Shown here: positions 41,078-49,611 of the stretch, one piece after another
How positions within the stretch are numbered: the stretch's first letter is position 1
Layout of the letters: each line of letters begins with the position of its first letter
Assembly: GCA_900546695.1 (NCBI GenBank)
Contig: URDX01000004.1
Location: 66,497 to 130,496 of the forward strand
Source of the DNA: an uncultured Eubacteriales bacterium
GTDB taxonomy: Bacteria; Bacillota; Clostridia; Oscillospirales; CAG-272
Reading direction: 5' to 3'
Length of the DNA stretch: 64,000 bases
Position numbers and translations under genes: made by a program
Notes under the pieces: generated by a model
What the model saw: the letters and a program-made list of their open reading frames with translations, nothing else
The model's database searches: none
What the model was told of the DNA's origin: nothing

Positions 41078-41762
41078 TCCCCCGCGGCGGTAGGCTGCCG
41101 CACAGAGCTCCCGCATCGAGGCTCTCCGCGATAGCTTACCGCCGACCGAGCCGACGGCAGCGGCGCAGACGGAGCGTATCCGTTTTGATGCGTCGCTGCC
41201 GACGCGCGCTCGCACCGACCTCCCGCCCGCGTGCCCCGAATATCGAAAGCACCGCCGAGGCAGAGCCTGATACTTCACCGGGCATGCTGTATGGTCGTTA
41301 AACGGGAGCAGCACGGTGCCACACGGTATCGAATGTCGCGTTTGTGTGTACATGTATATATACATACGCCGCATATTCCGCGACCGTGCCGAACAATTTA
41401 ATTTAAAGATGAGTATGATCACCCGTTTTTCTCGCCGCGCAAGCAGAACGGGTGTTTTTGTTTTTTTAATTCGCTGCCGACGATTGATAACCGCAGGAAT
41501 GCTTACGTCAACAAATCGTCGGGTCACACTGCGCCGTCCATGTCGCCATGTAAAGACAAACACCCGCAGCCGTGCCGTCATGCAAAAAAAGCAAACACCT
41601 AAGCTCACGTCGCGATGAAAGCAAATATATTTTTCTTTTCGTGAATAAAAAAGGCTGCACTGCCGCAAAATAACCGATGAAGGAAGCACCGAGATGCAGC
41701 TTTTGCATTTTTGCGCCTTTCCTCAGAAAGCCCGAACAAAAAAACGAAAGGAAAAAAGAGTT
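41078..41762. other. Long intergenic region downstream of the AbrB-type gene
   Basis: The 685 bp have no supported gene. Just after the AbrB stop lies a structured stretch: GGCGGTA (about 41088) pairs with TACCGCC (about 41138), enclosing AGAGC/GCTCT. A terminator-like hairpin lies at 41420-41454. A second, looser GCTGCA/TGCAGC pair (41653-41701) ends in TTTTGCATTTTTGC, just before the SpoIIQ-like gene. A small RNA cannot be excluded. Confidence 0.45.
41420..41468 (+). terminator. Rho-independent terminator-like hairpin
   Basis: CACCCGTT (41420-41427) pairs with AACGGGTG (41447-41454), followed by TTTTTGTTTTTTT. It would end a plus-strand transcript, either the long AbrB message or an unrecognised small RNA between 41080 and 41450. 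Confidence 0.75.
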
Positions 41763-42482
41763 ATGGATTATAACGCAAAGAGAGCTAAGCTCAGCGGCGT
41801 TATATACATAATCCTTGCGCTGATGCTCGCTTCGATTATGTGTGTAACCATTTTCACCGCGATCTCCTCGAGAAAAGATACCCCCGCGCCCGATGTGACC
41901 GACGCGCCCGCGCCGCTCGCGACAACCGCCGCGCCTCAGAGCGAGGCAACCGCACCCGTTAACGCAGGGGTAGACGCCATAGACGGACTCGACGACGAGA
42001 CCGAGCCCGTTATCGCTCCCGCAGAGGAGCGCGCACCCGAGTTCATAATGCCGGTGGGCGGCAAGGTCAGCGCATCATTTTCGGCAGATATGCCCGTTTT
42101 CTCGATAACGATGAACGACTATCGCACACACATGGGAATAGACATTGACGCACCGATAGGCACCGAGGTGCGCTGCTGCGCGGACGGTATAGTCGAGAGC
42201 GTTTATGATGACGACATGAGCGGACGCTGCGTGCGCATCGGGCACAGCAGCGGCTATGCGACCGTTTATCGCGGGCTCGACCCCGATTCGACAGCGTCGC
42301 TGACCGTAGGCGGCGCGATTAGCTGCGGCGATGTTATCGCATCGGTCGCCGACGGCGCACTGTTTGAGACAGCGCAGTCGCCCCATCTGCATCTTGAGAT
42401 GTACAAGGATGATGCCGTTGTTGACCCGCTCGAGTATCTGCCTTATAATGCAGACGCGGCGGAAGCATACTACGCCGATTGA
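41763..42482 (+). CDS. M23/LytM peptidase-like protein, SpoIIQ-like
   Basis: The 239-residue protein starts at 41763 after AAAGGA. One membrane segment (residues 12-34) anchors it, and a Pro/Ala/Thr/Glu-rich linker follows (about 37-93). A LytM/M23 domain (about 94-230) keeps the zinc ligands: H123 and D127 (THMGIDID) and H208/H210 (PHLHLEM). The layout matches SpoIIQ, the forespore-side partner of SpoIIIAH in engulfment. In Clostridia, SpoIIQ often retains metal ligands that Bacillus SpoIIQ lacks. No nearby spoIIIA genes are seen, so a vegetative M23 hydrolase remains possible. Confidence 0.75.
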   Translation: MDYNAKRAKLSGVIYIILALMLASIMCVTIFTAISSRKDTPAPDVTDAPAPLATTAAPQSEATAPVNAGVDAIDGLDDETEPVIAPAEERAPEFIMPVGGKVSASFSADMPVFSITMNDYRTHMGIDIDAPIGTEVRCCADGIVESVYDDDMSGRCVRIGHSSGYATVYRGLDPDSTASLTVGGAISCGDVIASVADGALFETAQSPHLHLEMYKDDAVVDPLEYLPYNADAAEAYYAD

Positions 42483-42560
42483 CCCGCGACTGATATGAAA
42501 CGGCGCGTTTAATACACGCCCGCTCATACGGGTACGGCATATATAATATAATGGTAGAAA

Positions 42561-42609
42561 AGCTCTGACGGCGGCAGCATTTTGCGGTCTGCCCGTCAGA
42601 GCTATATCA
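42561..42609. terminator. Bidirectional terminator between the SpoIIQ-like gene and the FGGY kinase
   Basis: AGCTCTGACGG (42561-42571) and CCGTCAGAGCT (42593-42603) form an 11-bp stem with a 21-nt loop. On the minus strand TTTTCT follows, serving the kinase; on the plus strand ATATCATTTA. Confidence 0.8.
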
Positions 42610-42681
42610 TTTATTACGCGCCTCACAGCAATGCCGCACACAATATTGTCATGCTCGGTATCGCTACCTCGCGCATCGCCG

Positions 42682-44196
42682 TTATCTATACATATCGAGT
42701 GCGAAATTACGTATCTTTTTATATTTTTCGTACTTCTCTGCATATCTTTCCGCGACCGAACCATCGGGCACGACGGGCTCACCGCGACGCACAAACAGCT
42801 CCGCAGCCTCGTCAAGCGACGAATAAAGCCCTATCGCCCTGCCCGCGAGCATCGCACAGCCCGCAGCGCCCGCCTCCGCCGTAAGCAGAGGGGTTATCGA
42901 GCGAATACCCGAGAGCGCTCCGAAAATGTCCGCCTTTATGCGCAGCCATATCGGCGAGCATGAGCCGCCGCCCGTAGCCATAAGATCGGTGACAGAGATG
43001 CCGAACGGCTCAAGTCTTTCGAGGTTATATACCATCTCGAAAGTAAGCCCCTCCATAGCCGCGCGGTACAGCTCTCCGACGCCCGTGCGCATTGTCATGC
43101 CGATGATGCTGCCCTTTGCGTCGGGCGCGACATCGGGTGTTCCGCCCGCGCCGAGAAAATGCGGCACGATAATAACATCGCTTATCTCCTTCGGGCATGC
43201 CTCGTCAAGCAGACGGTACGCACTGCAGCCGAGCTCCGACGCGCGACGGCGCTCATTCGATGCAAAGCTGTCACGTATCCATTTGAGCAGCACTCCGCCC
43301 GAAAAATTGAAAGCATAGGTCGCGTAAAGTCCCTCGACCGAATGCGGAACGCAGACGAAATTCGAGCCGACAAACTCGCGCTCGCGTATAATATGGTCGA
43401 ATACAGGGGTGATGCACTCGACAGTTCCCGTGCCGTCGACAGCCTGACCGGGAGCAAGCACGCCTGCGCCTGTTGCGGCTGCTATCTGATCGTGAGAGCC
43501 CTGAACGACACGCATTGATGCGGGAAGCCCGAGCTCCGCGGCAAGGTCGGGCAGGATAGTCCCGACCACCGTTCCGCACGGGACGGGTTCGGGCATCAGT
43601 TCGGGATCAAGCCCCGCGGCACCGAGCACCTCTGCAGAGAAACGGCGTGCTTCAACGTCGAATGCCGCGGTGCGGCAGGCCTGTGCATAATTTGAGGTAA
43701 GCGCCCCGCTCAGACGGTAGCAGATAAAATCCGCCGCCTGAAGAAACTTGTACGCGCGCTCGCGCACGGTGCTCTTGTTCTCCATCAGCCAGATTATTTT
43801 AGGCAGCGAGTACATCGGCGCAAACTCCGTGCAGGTTATCTCGCCTATCCTATCCGCTCCGAGTCTGCCGAGCACGCGCTCTGCCTCGCGCTGCCCCCTG
43901 CTGTCGGTGTACATAAGCATGCTCGAAAGACATGCACCGTTTTTATCGACGGGAACACACGCCTCACCGAAGCTCGTCACGGCAACTGCTGCGATATCCG
44001 ATGCATCTACGGCATCATCCGCCGCACAGCGCGCAATAACCTGCTTTGCCGCAGCAAACATTGCGTCGGCATCCATATCGCCCGCGCCCGCGCCCGTTCC
44101 GTATTCCGTGTAGGCAAGTGCGAGCTGTCTGCCGTCCTCCGAAAATGCAACGCATTTGATGGCGGTGCTGCCCGCGTCAAGTCCGAGAAGTATCAT
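42682..44196 (-). CDS. FGGY-family carbohydrate kinase (xylulokinase-like)
   Basis: The 504-residue kinase has the N-terminal phosphate-binding motif MILLGLDAGSTAIKCVAF and DSRGQREAE in the substrate region. GSHDQIAAATGAGV is present, and the C-terminal FGGY-type segment is LMATGGGSCSPIWLRIKADI. Length is standard. It differs clearly from the kinase at 17.4 kb. The start follows GGAAGGA. It is divergent from a class II aldolase gene 129 bp away; kinase plus aldolase implies phosphorylation and cleavage of a ketose, substrate unknown. Confidence 0.9.
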   Translation of the reverse strand: MILLGLDAGSTAIKCVAFSEDGRQLALAYTEYGTGAGAGDMDADAMFAAAKQVIARCAADDAVDASDIAAVAVTSFGEACVPVDKNGACLSSMLMYTDSRGQREAERVLGRLGADRIGEITCTEFAPMYSLPKIIWLMENKSTVRERAYKFLQAADFICYRLSGALTSNYAQACRTAAFDVEARRFSAEVLGAAGLDPELMPEPVPCGTVVGTILPDLAAELGLPASMRVVQGSHDQIAAATGAGVLAPGQAVDGTGTVECITPVFDHIIREREFVGSNFVCVPHSVEGLYATYAFNFSGGVLLKWIRDSFASNERRRASELGCSAYRLLDEACPKEISDVIIVPHFLGAGGTPDVAPDAKGSIIGMTMRTGVGELYRAAMEGLTFEMVYNLERLEPFGISVTDLMATGGGSCSPIWLRIKADIFGALSGIRSITPLLTAEAGAAGCAMLAGRAIGLYSSLDEAAELFVRRGEPVVPDGSVAERYAEKYEKYKKIRNFALDMYR

Positions 44197-44244
44197 AGCT
44201 TTAATTCCTTCCGATCAAAATATAAATGCAAATCAAATTGCTTA

Positions 44245-44273
44245 TTGACTTATAACCTGTAAAATATTATAAT
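44245..44273 (+). promoter_or_regulatory. Promoter of the class II aldolase gene
   Basis: TTGACT (44245-44250), a 17-bp spacer and TATAAT (44268-44273) lie about 50 bp upstream of the start, in the AT-rich divergent region shared with the kinase. Confidence 0.75.
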
Positions 44274-44325
44274 ATACGGGACAAGATATGTCAACAATCA
44301 TTTAATTATCAGGGGGAGCAAGCAG

Positions 44326-45321
44326 ATGCCTGTTGTTTCGGATTATAAAAAAGTCAAAGAAATCTACGCGGATGCCTCAAAAAAGGGATGGGTAATTCCC
44401 TGCATATGCAGCGAAAATCTCACCACCACCGAGGCTATCTTCGCCGCTGCGGAGGAGTTTGCGGCAGCGGGCGGCTATGAGACCGTTCCCGTGACCATCG
44501 CCATGACGATAAAGTACAGCCATCGCCCGCAGGCGACCTACTACACGCACAGCCGCCGCGCCGATATCGGTCTGCGCTGCTTTGCAGCCGACGCGCATAT
44601 ACTCGCCGACGCTTATCCGCACGTCACCGCGATGCTGCATCTCGACCACGTTCAGCCTGTAGACGATGCCGACCTGCTCGAGGGCGACCTCAGCGATTTT
44701 GCATCTATTATGTACGATGCATCGACCTTCCCGTTTGAGAAGAATATCGAGATGACCGCCGCATTTGTCCGCAAAATGCAGGGCAAGATCCTCATCGAGG
44801 GCGCTTGCGACGAGATTTACGACGCAGGCGGCTCGACCCATAACTCCATAACCACCCCCGAGGATGCCGACCGCTTTGTACGCGAGACGGGCGTTGACCT
44901 CGTCGTCTGCAATCTCGGAACCGAGCACCGTGCTTCCGGTAAGGATCTTAAGTACTACGGCGACGCAGCAAGAGAAATAAAGAGGGTTATCGGCGAGAAG
45001 ATAGTGCTGCACGGCACTTCCTCCGTCACCGCCGATCAGATAAAGTCGCTCTTTGCCGACGGTATATGCAAGGTCAATATCTGGACCGCAGTTGAGCGTG
45101 ATTCCTCTCCCGTCCTGCTCCGCTGGATGGTTGAGAACGCCGAGCGCATCGGCGGCGAAAAGACGGTAGACGCACTCATCTCCGAGGGCTATCTCGGCGA
45201 GCGCTGCCGCACAGGCGAAAAGGCAAGCCTCGCGCACTTCACTACAGCCGCAAGACAGAACGTCGTCTGGGAAGAGATGAAAAAGATTTGTAGGGCATAC
45301 TTCGATCTCTGGTATGTGTAA
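44326..45321 (+). CDS. Class II (zinc) aldolase, fructose/tagatose-bisphosphate family
   Basis: The 331-residue TIM-barrel protein has class II aldolase features: catalytic Asp and zinc His in LHLDHVQ (D107, H108), a further metal His in NLGTEHR (H201), and phosphate/zinc residues in VLHGTSS (H229) and KVNIWTA. The C-terminal about 70 residues are longer than in the glycolytic enzyme, so a sugar other than fructose-1,6-bisphosphate is likely. It starts after GGGGGAG and is divergently transcribed from the FGGY kinase. Repeat element copy B begins two bases after its stop. Confidence 0.88.
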   Translation: MPVVSDYKKVKEIYADASKKGWVIPCICSENLTTTEAIFAAAEEFAAAGGYETVPVTIAMTIKYSHRPQATYYTHSRRADIGLRCFAADAHILADAYPHVTAMLHLDHVQPVDDADLLEGDLSDFASIMYDASTFPFEKNIEMTAAFVRKMQGKILIEGACDEIYDAGGSTHNSITTPEDADRFVRETGVDLVVCNLGTEHRASGKDLKYYGDAAREIKRVIGEKIVLHGTSSVTADQIKSLFADGICKVNIWTAVERDSSPVLLRWMVENAERIGGEKTVDALISEGYLGERCRTGEKASLAHFTTAARQNVVWEEMKKICRAYFDLWYV

Positions 45322-45323
45322 TC

Positions 45324-45534
45324 GGGGATGCTAAAAAAGTCCGGAACGAAAAAGTGAATAAGTAACAATTTGTTTTCAGTGCAGCAGAGAAGCCAAGAAA
45401 AATAGGAAGAAATCCTGACGGATTTCTCCGCAAAGAATAAATTCACTTTTTCTGCGAGCGTTTTTGCCCCTCGACGTACGCTTGTACGCCTGACGGGGCA
45501 AAATCACTTGCTCCGAACATTTTTATCTATCCCC
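45324..45534 (+). repeat. Structured 3'-UTR repeat element, copy B
   Basis: The 211-nt element starts two bases after the aldolase stop, on the same strand. It begins GGGGATGCTAAAA and ends TTTTATCTATCCCC. The long-range helix is GAAAAAGTGAAT/ATTCACTTTTTC, the inner hairpin GAAATCC-TGAC-GGATTTC, and the 3' hairpin TTTTGCCCC/GGGGCAAAA with apical CGTAC-GCTT-GTACG. Relative to copies A and C, both helices differ in sequence with pairing kept. A further partial 5' unit (GGGGAGGCTAAAG) follows at 45537. Confidence 0.85.
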
Positions 45535-45699
45535 GCGGGGAGGCTAAAGAGTCGTTTTATTAACAATTCAAAAACGAGCCTTTACGAAGCAAATACATAA
45601 ATGGCACAGCAGCGCACCGTAAAGTGCATTGCTGTGCCATGTTTTTATATTCGACAACCAATATACCGCCAAGAAAATCAGCGCTCAGTCAAAAGCTCC
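45535..45699. terminator. Convergent intergenic region with bidirectional terminator
   Basis: ATGGCACAGCA pairs with TGCTGTGCCAT (45601-45611 with 45630-45640), extended inside by GCA/TGC, and is followed by GTTTTTATA on the plus strand. It separates the aldolase transcript from the convergent his operon. Confidence 0.8.
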
Positions 45700-46509
45700 T
45701 CAACCGAGCGGCGACTCAAGCAGCAGCTCGCGGCTCCGTTCACCGTATCTCGCGCAGAAAGCATCCCTGCATTCTTCAAAGCCGTAGCAGAGCGTATCCG
45801 TGCGGTGGCTGTCGCTCGAGAGAATAAAGCGCCCGCCGTGCGCGGCGATATAATCTATCATCTCATCGGAAGGATACGGCGAGCTGCGGTATCCACGCGA
45901 GACCACGCCCGTATTTATCTCGAATATCAGCCCCTCCGACAGCAGTCGGTCGGCAGCGCGCTGCCATGCCCTGCAATATCTCGGCGATAATGTATCGAGC
46001 TTCAGACCGCGCTCGATATACTTAGTTATCAGGTCAAAATGTCCGACTATCCCCGCGCCCGTGACCGTACCGACCTCCGCGACAAGCGAAAAGTAGCACT
46101 CGGCAGCCGATATAATATCCCCGCCGTAGTACCGCTCCGTCAGCGCGGTGAGCTCGTCGGCGCCCTCGTCTATCGCGAGCGGAGTATCCCCCGCGGGCAG
46201 ATAGTGCACCGAGCCGATTACATAATCGTATCTGCCGTCGGCGCGCCCGCCGAAATAATCCTGCTCGATGCCGCAGAGAATGTCAAGTCTGCCGCGGTAT
46301 TCATCGTGCAGCGCGCGGCACTCCGCGATATACTCGTCAAGCTGCGCCGCGGGCATGCAGTAGCTCGTGTCATGCGGAGTATAGCAGTGGTCGGAAAAGC
46401 CCATCGCCGTCATTCCGCGCGCAGTCGCCGCTTCGGCAAGCTCGCGCAGCCCGTCGCGCCCGTCGCTGAAGGTCGAATGTATATGAAAATCGCCCGATAT
46501 GCGCTCCAT
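45700..46509 (-). CDS. hisK: Histidinol-phosphatase, PHP family
   Basis: The 269-residue PHP-domain phosphatase removes phosphate from histidinol phosphate, the eighth step of histidine synthesis. Metal-binding motifs are DFHIHSTFSDG (residues 7-17), GFSDH (about 37-41), GIEQD, IGSVHYL and a late LSSDSHRTD. It is the last gene of the his operon; its ATG overlaps the hisIE stop (TGATG). This enzyme replaces the HisN/HisB-N phosphatase of enterobacteria. Confidence 0.93.
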   Translation of the reverse strand: MERISGDFHIHSTFSDGRDGLRELAEAATARGMTAMGFSDHCYTPHDTSYCMPAAQLDEYIAECRALHDEYRGRLDILCGIEQDYFGGRADGRYDYVIGSVHYLPAGDTPLAIDEGADELTALTERYYGGDIISAAECYFSLVAEVGTVTGAGIVGHFDLITKYIERGLKLDTLSPRYCRAWQRAADRLLSEGLIFEINTGVVSRGYRSSPYPSDEMIDYIAAHGGRFILSSDSHRTDTLCYGFEECRDAFCARYGERSRELLLESPLG

Positions 46510-47159
46510 CAGTTCATCTTCTCCTGCTTGACCTTCTTGTCGATGACATGACGTGAGGCAAGCTCCGCGCGGATATCGTCGAGCGATATGCCCGCCTCGA
46601 CCATAAGCACCATCACGTGATATGCAAGGTCCGCTATCTCGTAGACAGTCTCGCGTTTATCCTCAGCCTTTGCCGCGATAATTACCTCAGTGCTCTCCTC
46701 GCCTATCTTCTTGAGTATCTTGTCAAGCCCCTTTTGGAAAAGATAGGTAGTGTACGAGCCCTCCTTCTGCTCGGTCTTTCTGCCGCGAATGAGCTCCATC
46801 AGCCCTTCATACGAAAAGCCCTCGCTCATCTCCTCCGCACCGTAGACCTCGCCCGTAAAGCATGAGCGGCTTCCCGTGTGACATGCGGGACCGTCGGGGC
46901 GCACAAACACCTCGAGCGCGTCGCGGTCGCAGTCGGCAACGATGCGCACTACATGTTGATAGTTGCCGCTCGTCTCACCCTTGAGCCATAACTGCTGTCT
47001 CGAACGACTCCAGAAGCAGGTGAGCCCGCGCTCAAGCGTTATGTCAAGGCTCTCGCGGCTCATGTATGCGAGAGTAAGCAGCTCGCGGCTCTCGCTGTCG
47101 ATAACTATTGCGGGAATAAGCCCGCGCTCGTCGAATTTCAGTTCATCAATTACTGCCAT
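46509..47159 (-). CDS. hisI: Bifunctional phosphoribosyl-AMP cyclohydrolase / phosphoribosyl-ATP pyrophosphatase
   Basis: The 216-residue HisIE fusion has a HisI domain (about 1-108) with 'LTCFWSRSRQQLWLKGETSG', the metal site in DCDRDALEVFV and the Cys pair of GPACHTGSRSC. The HisE domain (about 112-205) contains SYTTYLFQKGLDKILKKIGEE and EVIIAAK. It catalyses the second and third steps of the pathway. Confidence 0.96.
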   Translation of the reverse strand: MAVIDELKFDERGLIPAIVIDSESRELLTLAYMSRESLDITLERGLTCFWSRSRQQLWLKGETSGNYQHVVRIVADCDRDALEVFVRPDGPACHTGSRSCFTGEVYGAEEMSEGFSYEGLMELIRGRKTEQKEGSYTTYLFQKGLDKILKKIGEESTEVIIAAKAEDKRETVYEIADLAYHVMVLMVEAGISLDDIRAELASRHVIDKKVKQEKMN

Positions 47160-47254
47160 TTTCGTTCACCGCCCTGCACGGCAGGGTCGCCCTTTCCCGA
47201 TATAATATTACAATTTAGCATTGCGATTTTGTTTGCAGATATGCGTCAGCACGT

Positions 47255-48013
47255 TCAAAGCCTGACGGGGATTCCGCTCCGCTGCATTTCGCGCTTGAGC
47301 TCGGCTATGCCGACATCACCGAAATGGAATATAGACGCAGCCAAACCCGCGTCAACACCGGGCAGCTCGCAGAACAGATCGATAAAATCACGTATGCAGC
47401 CCGCGCCTCCCGACGCAATTACGGGGACGCCGACGGCATCGCACACCGCGCGCAGCATGGGGATATCAAAGCCGCCGCGAACACCGTCGGTGTCGATGGA
47501 GTTGACAACTACCTCGCCCGCGCCGTCTCCGACGCAGCGGCGTATCCACTCGATAGCCTCCATGCCCGTGTCATCTCTGCCGCCGCGCGCAAACACGTGC
47601 AACTCACCGCCGACGCGCTTTACATCGACCGACAGAACGACGCACTGATCACCGTAGCGCTTTGCCGCCTCACCGATCAGAGCGGGATTTCGGATAGCGC
47701 CCGAATTTACACTCACCTTGTCAGCACCGCAGCCGAGTACCCGTTCAAAATCGTCAAGCGAGCCGATACCTCCGCCGACCGTCAGCGGGATAAACACCCC
47801 GCGGCAGGTCTCGGTGAGTATGTCGGTAAACAGCCGCCTGCCCTCGGCAGACGCGGTAATATCATAAAACACAAGCTCATCCGCGCCCGCCCTGCTGTAA
47901 TATGCGGCAAGCTCGACGGGGGATGATACGTCACGCAGCCCCTCGAAGTTAACGCCCTTTACAACACGACCGTCTCGAACGTCAAGGCACGGAATTATTC
48001 TCTTTGTTATCAT
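47255..48013 (-). CDS. hisF: Imidazole glycerol phosphate synthase subunit HisF
   Basis: The 252-residue cyclase has catalytic Asp residues in IIPCLDVRDG (D11) and VVLSVDVKRV (about D130). The start ATG at 48013 gives the usual length. No good ribosome-binding site is adjacent: AAAGGGG lies 25 bases upstream with a GCTTTT/AAAAGC hairpin between, which may shorten the effective spacing. An upstream GTG at 48052 is the alternative. It partners with HisH. Confidence 0.96.
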   Translation of the reverse strand: MITKRIIPCLDVRDGRVVKGVNFEGLRDVSSPVELAAYYSRAGADELVFYDITASAEGRRLFTDILTETCRGVFIPLTVGGGIGSLDDFERVLGCGADKVSVNSGAIRNPALIGEAAKRYGDQCVVLSVDVKRVGGELHVFARGGRDDTGMEAIEWIRRCVGDGAGEVVVNSIDTDGVRGGFDIPMLRAVCDAVGVPVIASGGAGCIRDFIDLFCELPGVDAGLAASIFHFGDVGIAELKREMQRSGIPVRL

Positions 48014-48209
48014 TTTCAGGACCGTAGCTTTTGCAAAAAGCCCCTTTCTCACATATTCGTCAGCCGCGCCGCACGGCCGCCCCTGTACAGCGAGTCAGCA
48101 CGGCGCGATACCCGACGCGATACCGTGCAGCACCGTTTTACAGCGCACGGTCAGCGCCGCAGCGATGCCGTCTCGCCCCGCGCCGTCGGTTTGAAAGCTC
48201 CGCAGCAAT
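48014..48209. other. Quasi-repetitive spacer inside the his operon (hisA|hisF)
   Basis: The 196 bp carry no supported gene. The sequence consists of drifting GC-rich units (CGCACGGTCAGCGCCGCAGCG, CACGGCGCGATACCCGACGCGATACCG-like, split over the spacer). Spacers of this kind are unusual in a coupled biosynthetic operon. Confidence 0.5.
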
Positions 48210-48923
48210 TTATCTCGCCGCGTCTATCGCCTCGCCGAGCTTTATATCGCCCGTATAATATGCCCTGCCGACGATAGCGCCGTACAGACCGAGCTCACGC
48301 AGTGCACGGATATCATCCATACTGCTGACGCCGCCCGACGCGATAATATTCATACCCGTCTGCTCGGACAGCGTGCGGTAGAGCTCGCGGTTAGTGCCGC
48401 GCATAGCGCCGTCGCGCGAGATGTCGGTACAGATAAGCGTTCCGACGCCCATGCTCTCCGCCTCGAGGCAGAAATCGAGCGCAGAGTGCTCGGTCGTTTC
48501 GGTCCAGCCCTTTATGGCAACATAGCCGTCGCGCAGATCGACTCCGACGGCGATACGCTCGCCGTAAAGCCGTGCCGCCTCGCGCAGAAAATCGGGGGCG
48601 GTGACCGCCGCCGTGCCGAGAATTACGCGGTCTATGCCCGCGTCGAGATAGCGACGCACCGCCGAAAGATCGCGTATACCGCCGCCGACCTCGCAGCGCA
48701 GTCCTATCTCCGACTTTATCCGACAGATAAGCTCATACGCAGGAGCGGTGCCGTCGCGCGCGCCCTCAAGGTCGACAAGATGTATCCATTCCGCGCCCGC
48801 GGCGGCGAAATCCCGCGCTACCGCAAGCGGGTCGGTGCTGTAGACCGTCTTTTTATCATAATCCCCTCGGAGCAGGCGTACCGCCTCGCCGCCGTACAGA
48901 TCAATTGCGGGAAAAATAAGCAT
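48210..48923 (-). CDS. hisA: ProFAR isomerase HisA
   Basis: The 237-residue TIM-barrel enzyme starts MLIFPAIDLYGGEAVRL (D8). It has the second catalytic Asp in ICTDISRDGAMRG and phosphate-binding GGGIRDL and IASGGVSS. The start at 48923 follows AGGG by eight bases. It catalyses the fourth step of the pathway. Confidence 0.97.
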   Translation of the reverse strand: MLIFPAIDLYGGEAVRLLRGDYDKKTVYSTDPLAVARDFAAAGAEWIHLVDLEGARDGTAPAYELICRIKSEIGLRCEVGGGIRDLSAVRRYLDAGIDRVILGTAAVTAPDFLREAARLYGERIAVGVDLRDGYVAIKGWTETTEHSALDFCLEAESMGVGTLICTDISRDGAMRGTNRELYRTLSEQTGMNIIASGGVSSMDDIRALRELGLYGAIVGRAYYTGDIKLGEAIDAAR

Positions 48924-48993
48924 ACTTATAACCCTGCCTCCGCCGTGCAAAGGCTCCTTTCAATACTAATATACCCTCTCACGTGATGCCCTC

Positions 48994-49611
48994 TCACGAG
49001 CAGAAGGCACGGAGTATCCCGAGACCGACCTCGCCGCTCTTTTCGGGATGGAACTGACAGCCCATAACGTTGCCGCGCGCCGCCGCAGCGGTAACGGGCA
49101 CGCCGTATTCGGTCGATGCGATGGTATCCTCGGCAACGCCGCCATCACCGCCTGCCGCATAATACGAATGAACAAAATACACATATGCCCCGTCGCGCAC
49201 CCCGCTCAGCAGCGGATGCTCGCCGCGCTTTTCGAGTGCGTTCCAGCCCATATGCGGTATCTTGTACCCCTGCGGCACAGCGCCCGCAAGCGGAACGATG
49301 CTGCCGCGCAAAAGCCCGAGCCCCGCGTGCTCGCCGTACTCATAGCTGCGTTCAAACAGCAGCTGCATTCCGAGACAGATACCGAGCAGCGGCTTTCCGT
49401 CTGCGGCAAGTCTGCAGAGAACGCGGTCAAGCCCCGTCGCGCGCAGCTTTTCAGCCGCATCGCCGAACGCCCCGACACCCGGGAGAATTATTCTGTCCGC
49501 CTCCGCAAGAACATCGCTGTCACCGCTGACCGTAACGCTCTGCCCTATCGCGCGCAGCGAACACTCGAGTGAAAAGAGATTTCCTACTCCGTAATCGACG
49601 ATTGCGACCAT
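48994..49611 (-). CDS. hisH: Imidazole glycerol phosphate synthase glutaminase subunit HisH
   Basis: The 205-residue class I glutamine amidotransferase has the nucleophile Cys in LLGICLGMQLLF (about residue 82) and the His/Glu pair in GCQFHPEKSG. It supplies ammonia to HisF. The ATG at 49611 overlaps the hisB stop (TGATG) and follows GGGGG. Confidence 0.97.
   Translation of the reverse strand: MVAIVDYGVGNLFSLECSLRAIGQSVTVSGDSDVLAEADRIILPGVGAFGDAAEKLRATGLDRVLCRLAADGKPLLGICLGMQLLFERSYEYGEHAGLGLLRGSIVPLAGAVPQGYKIPHMGWNALEKRGEHPLLSGVRDGAYVYFVHSYYAAGGDGGVAEDTIASTEYGVPVTAAAARGNVMGCQFHPEKSGEVGLGILRAFCS

Noticed and set aside
41316..41618. 100-codon frame downstream of the AbrB-type gene
   Set aside because: It spans a terminator hairpin and T run, has no ribosome-binding site and no family resemblance.
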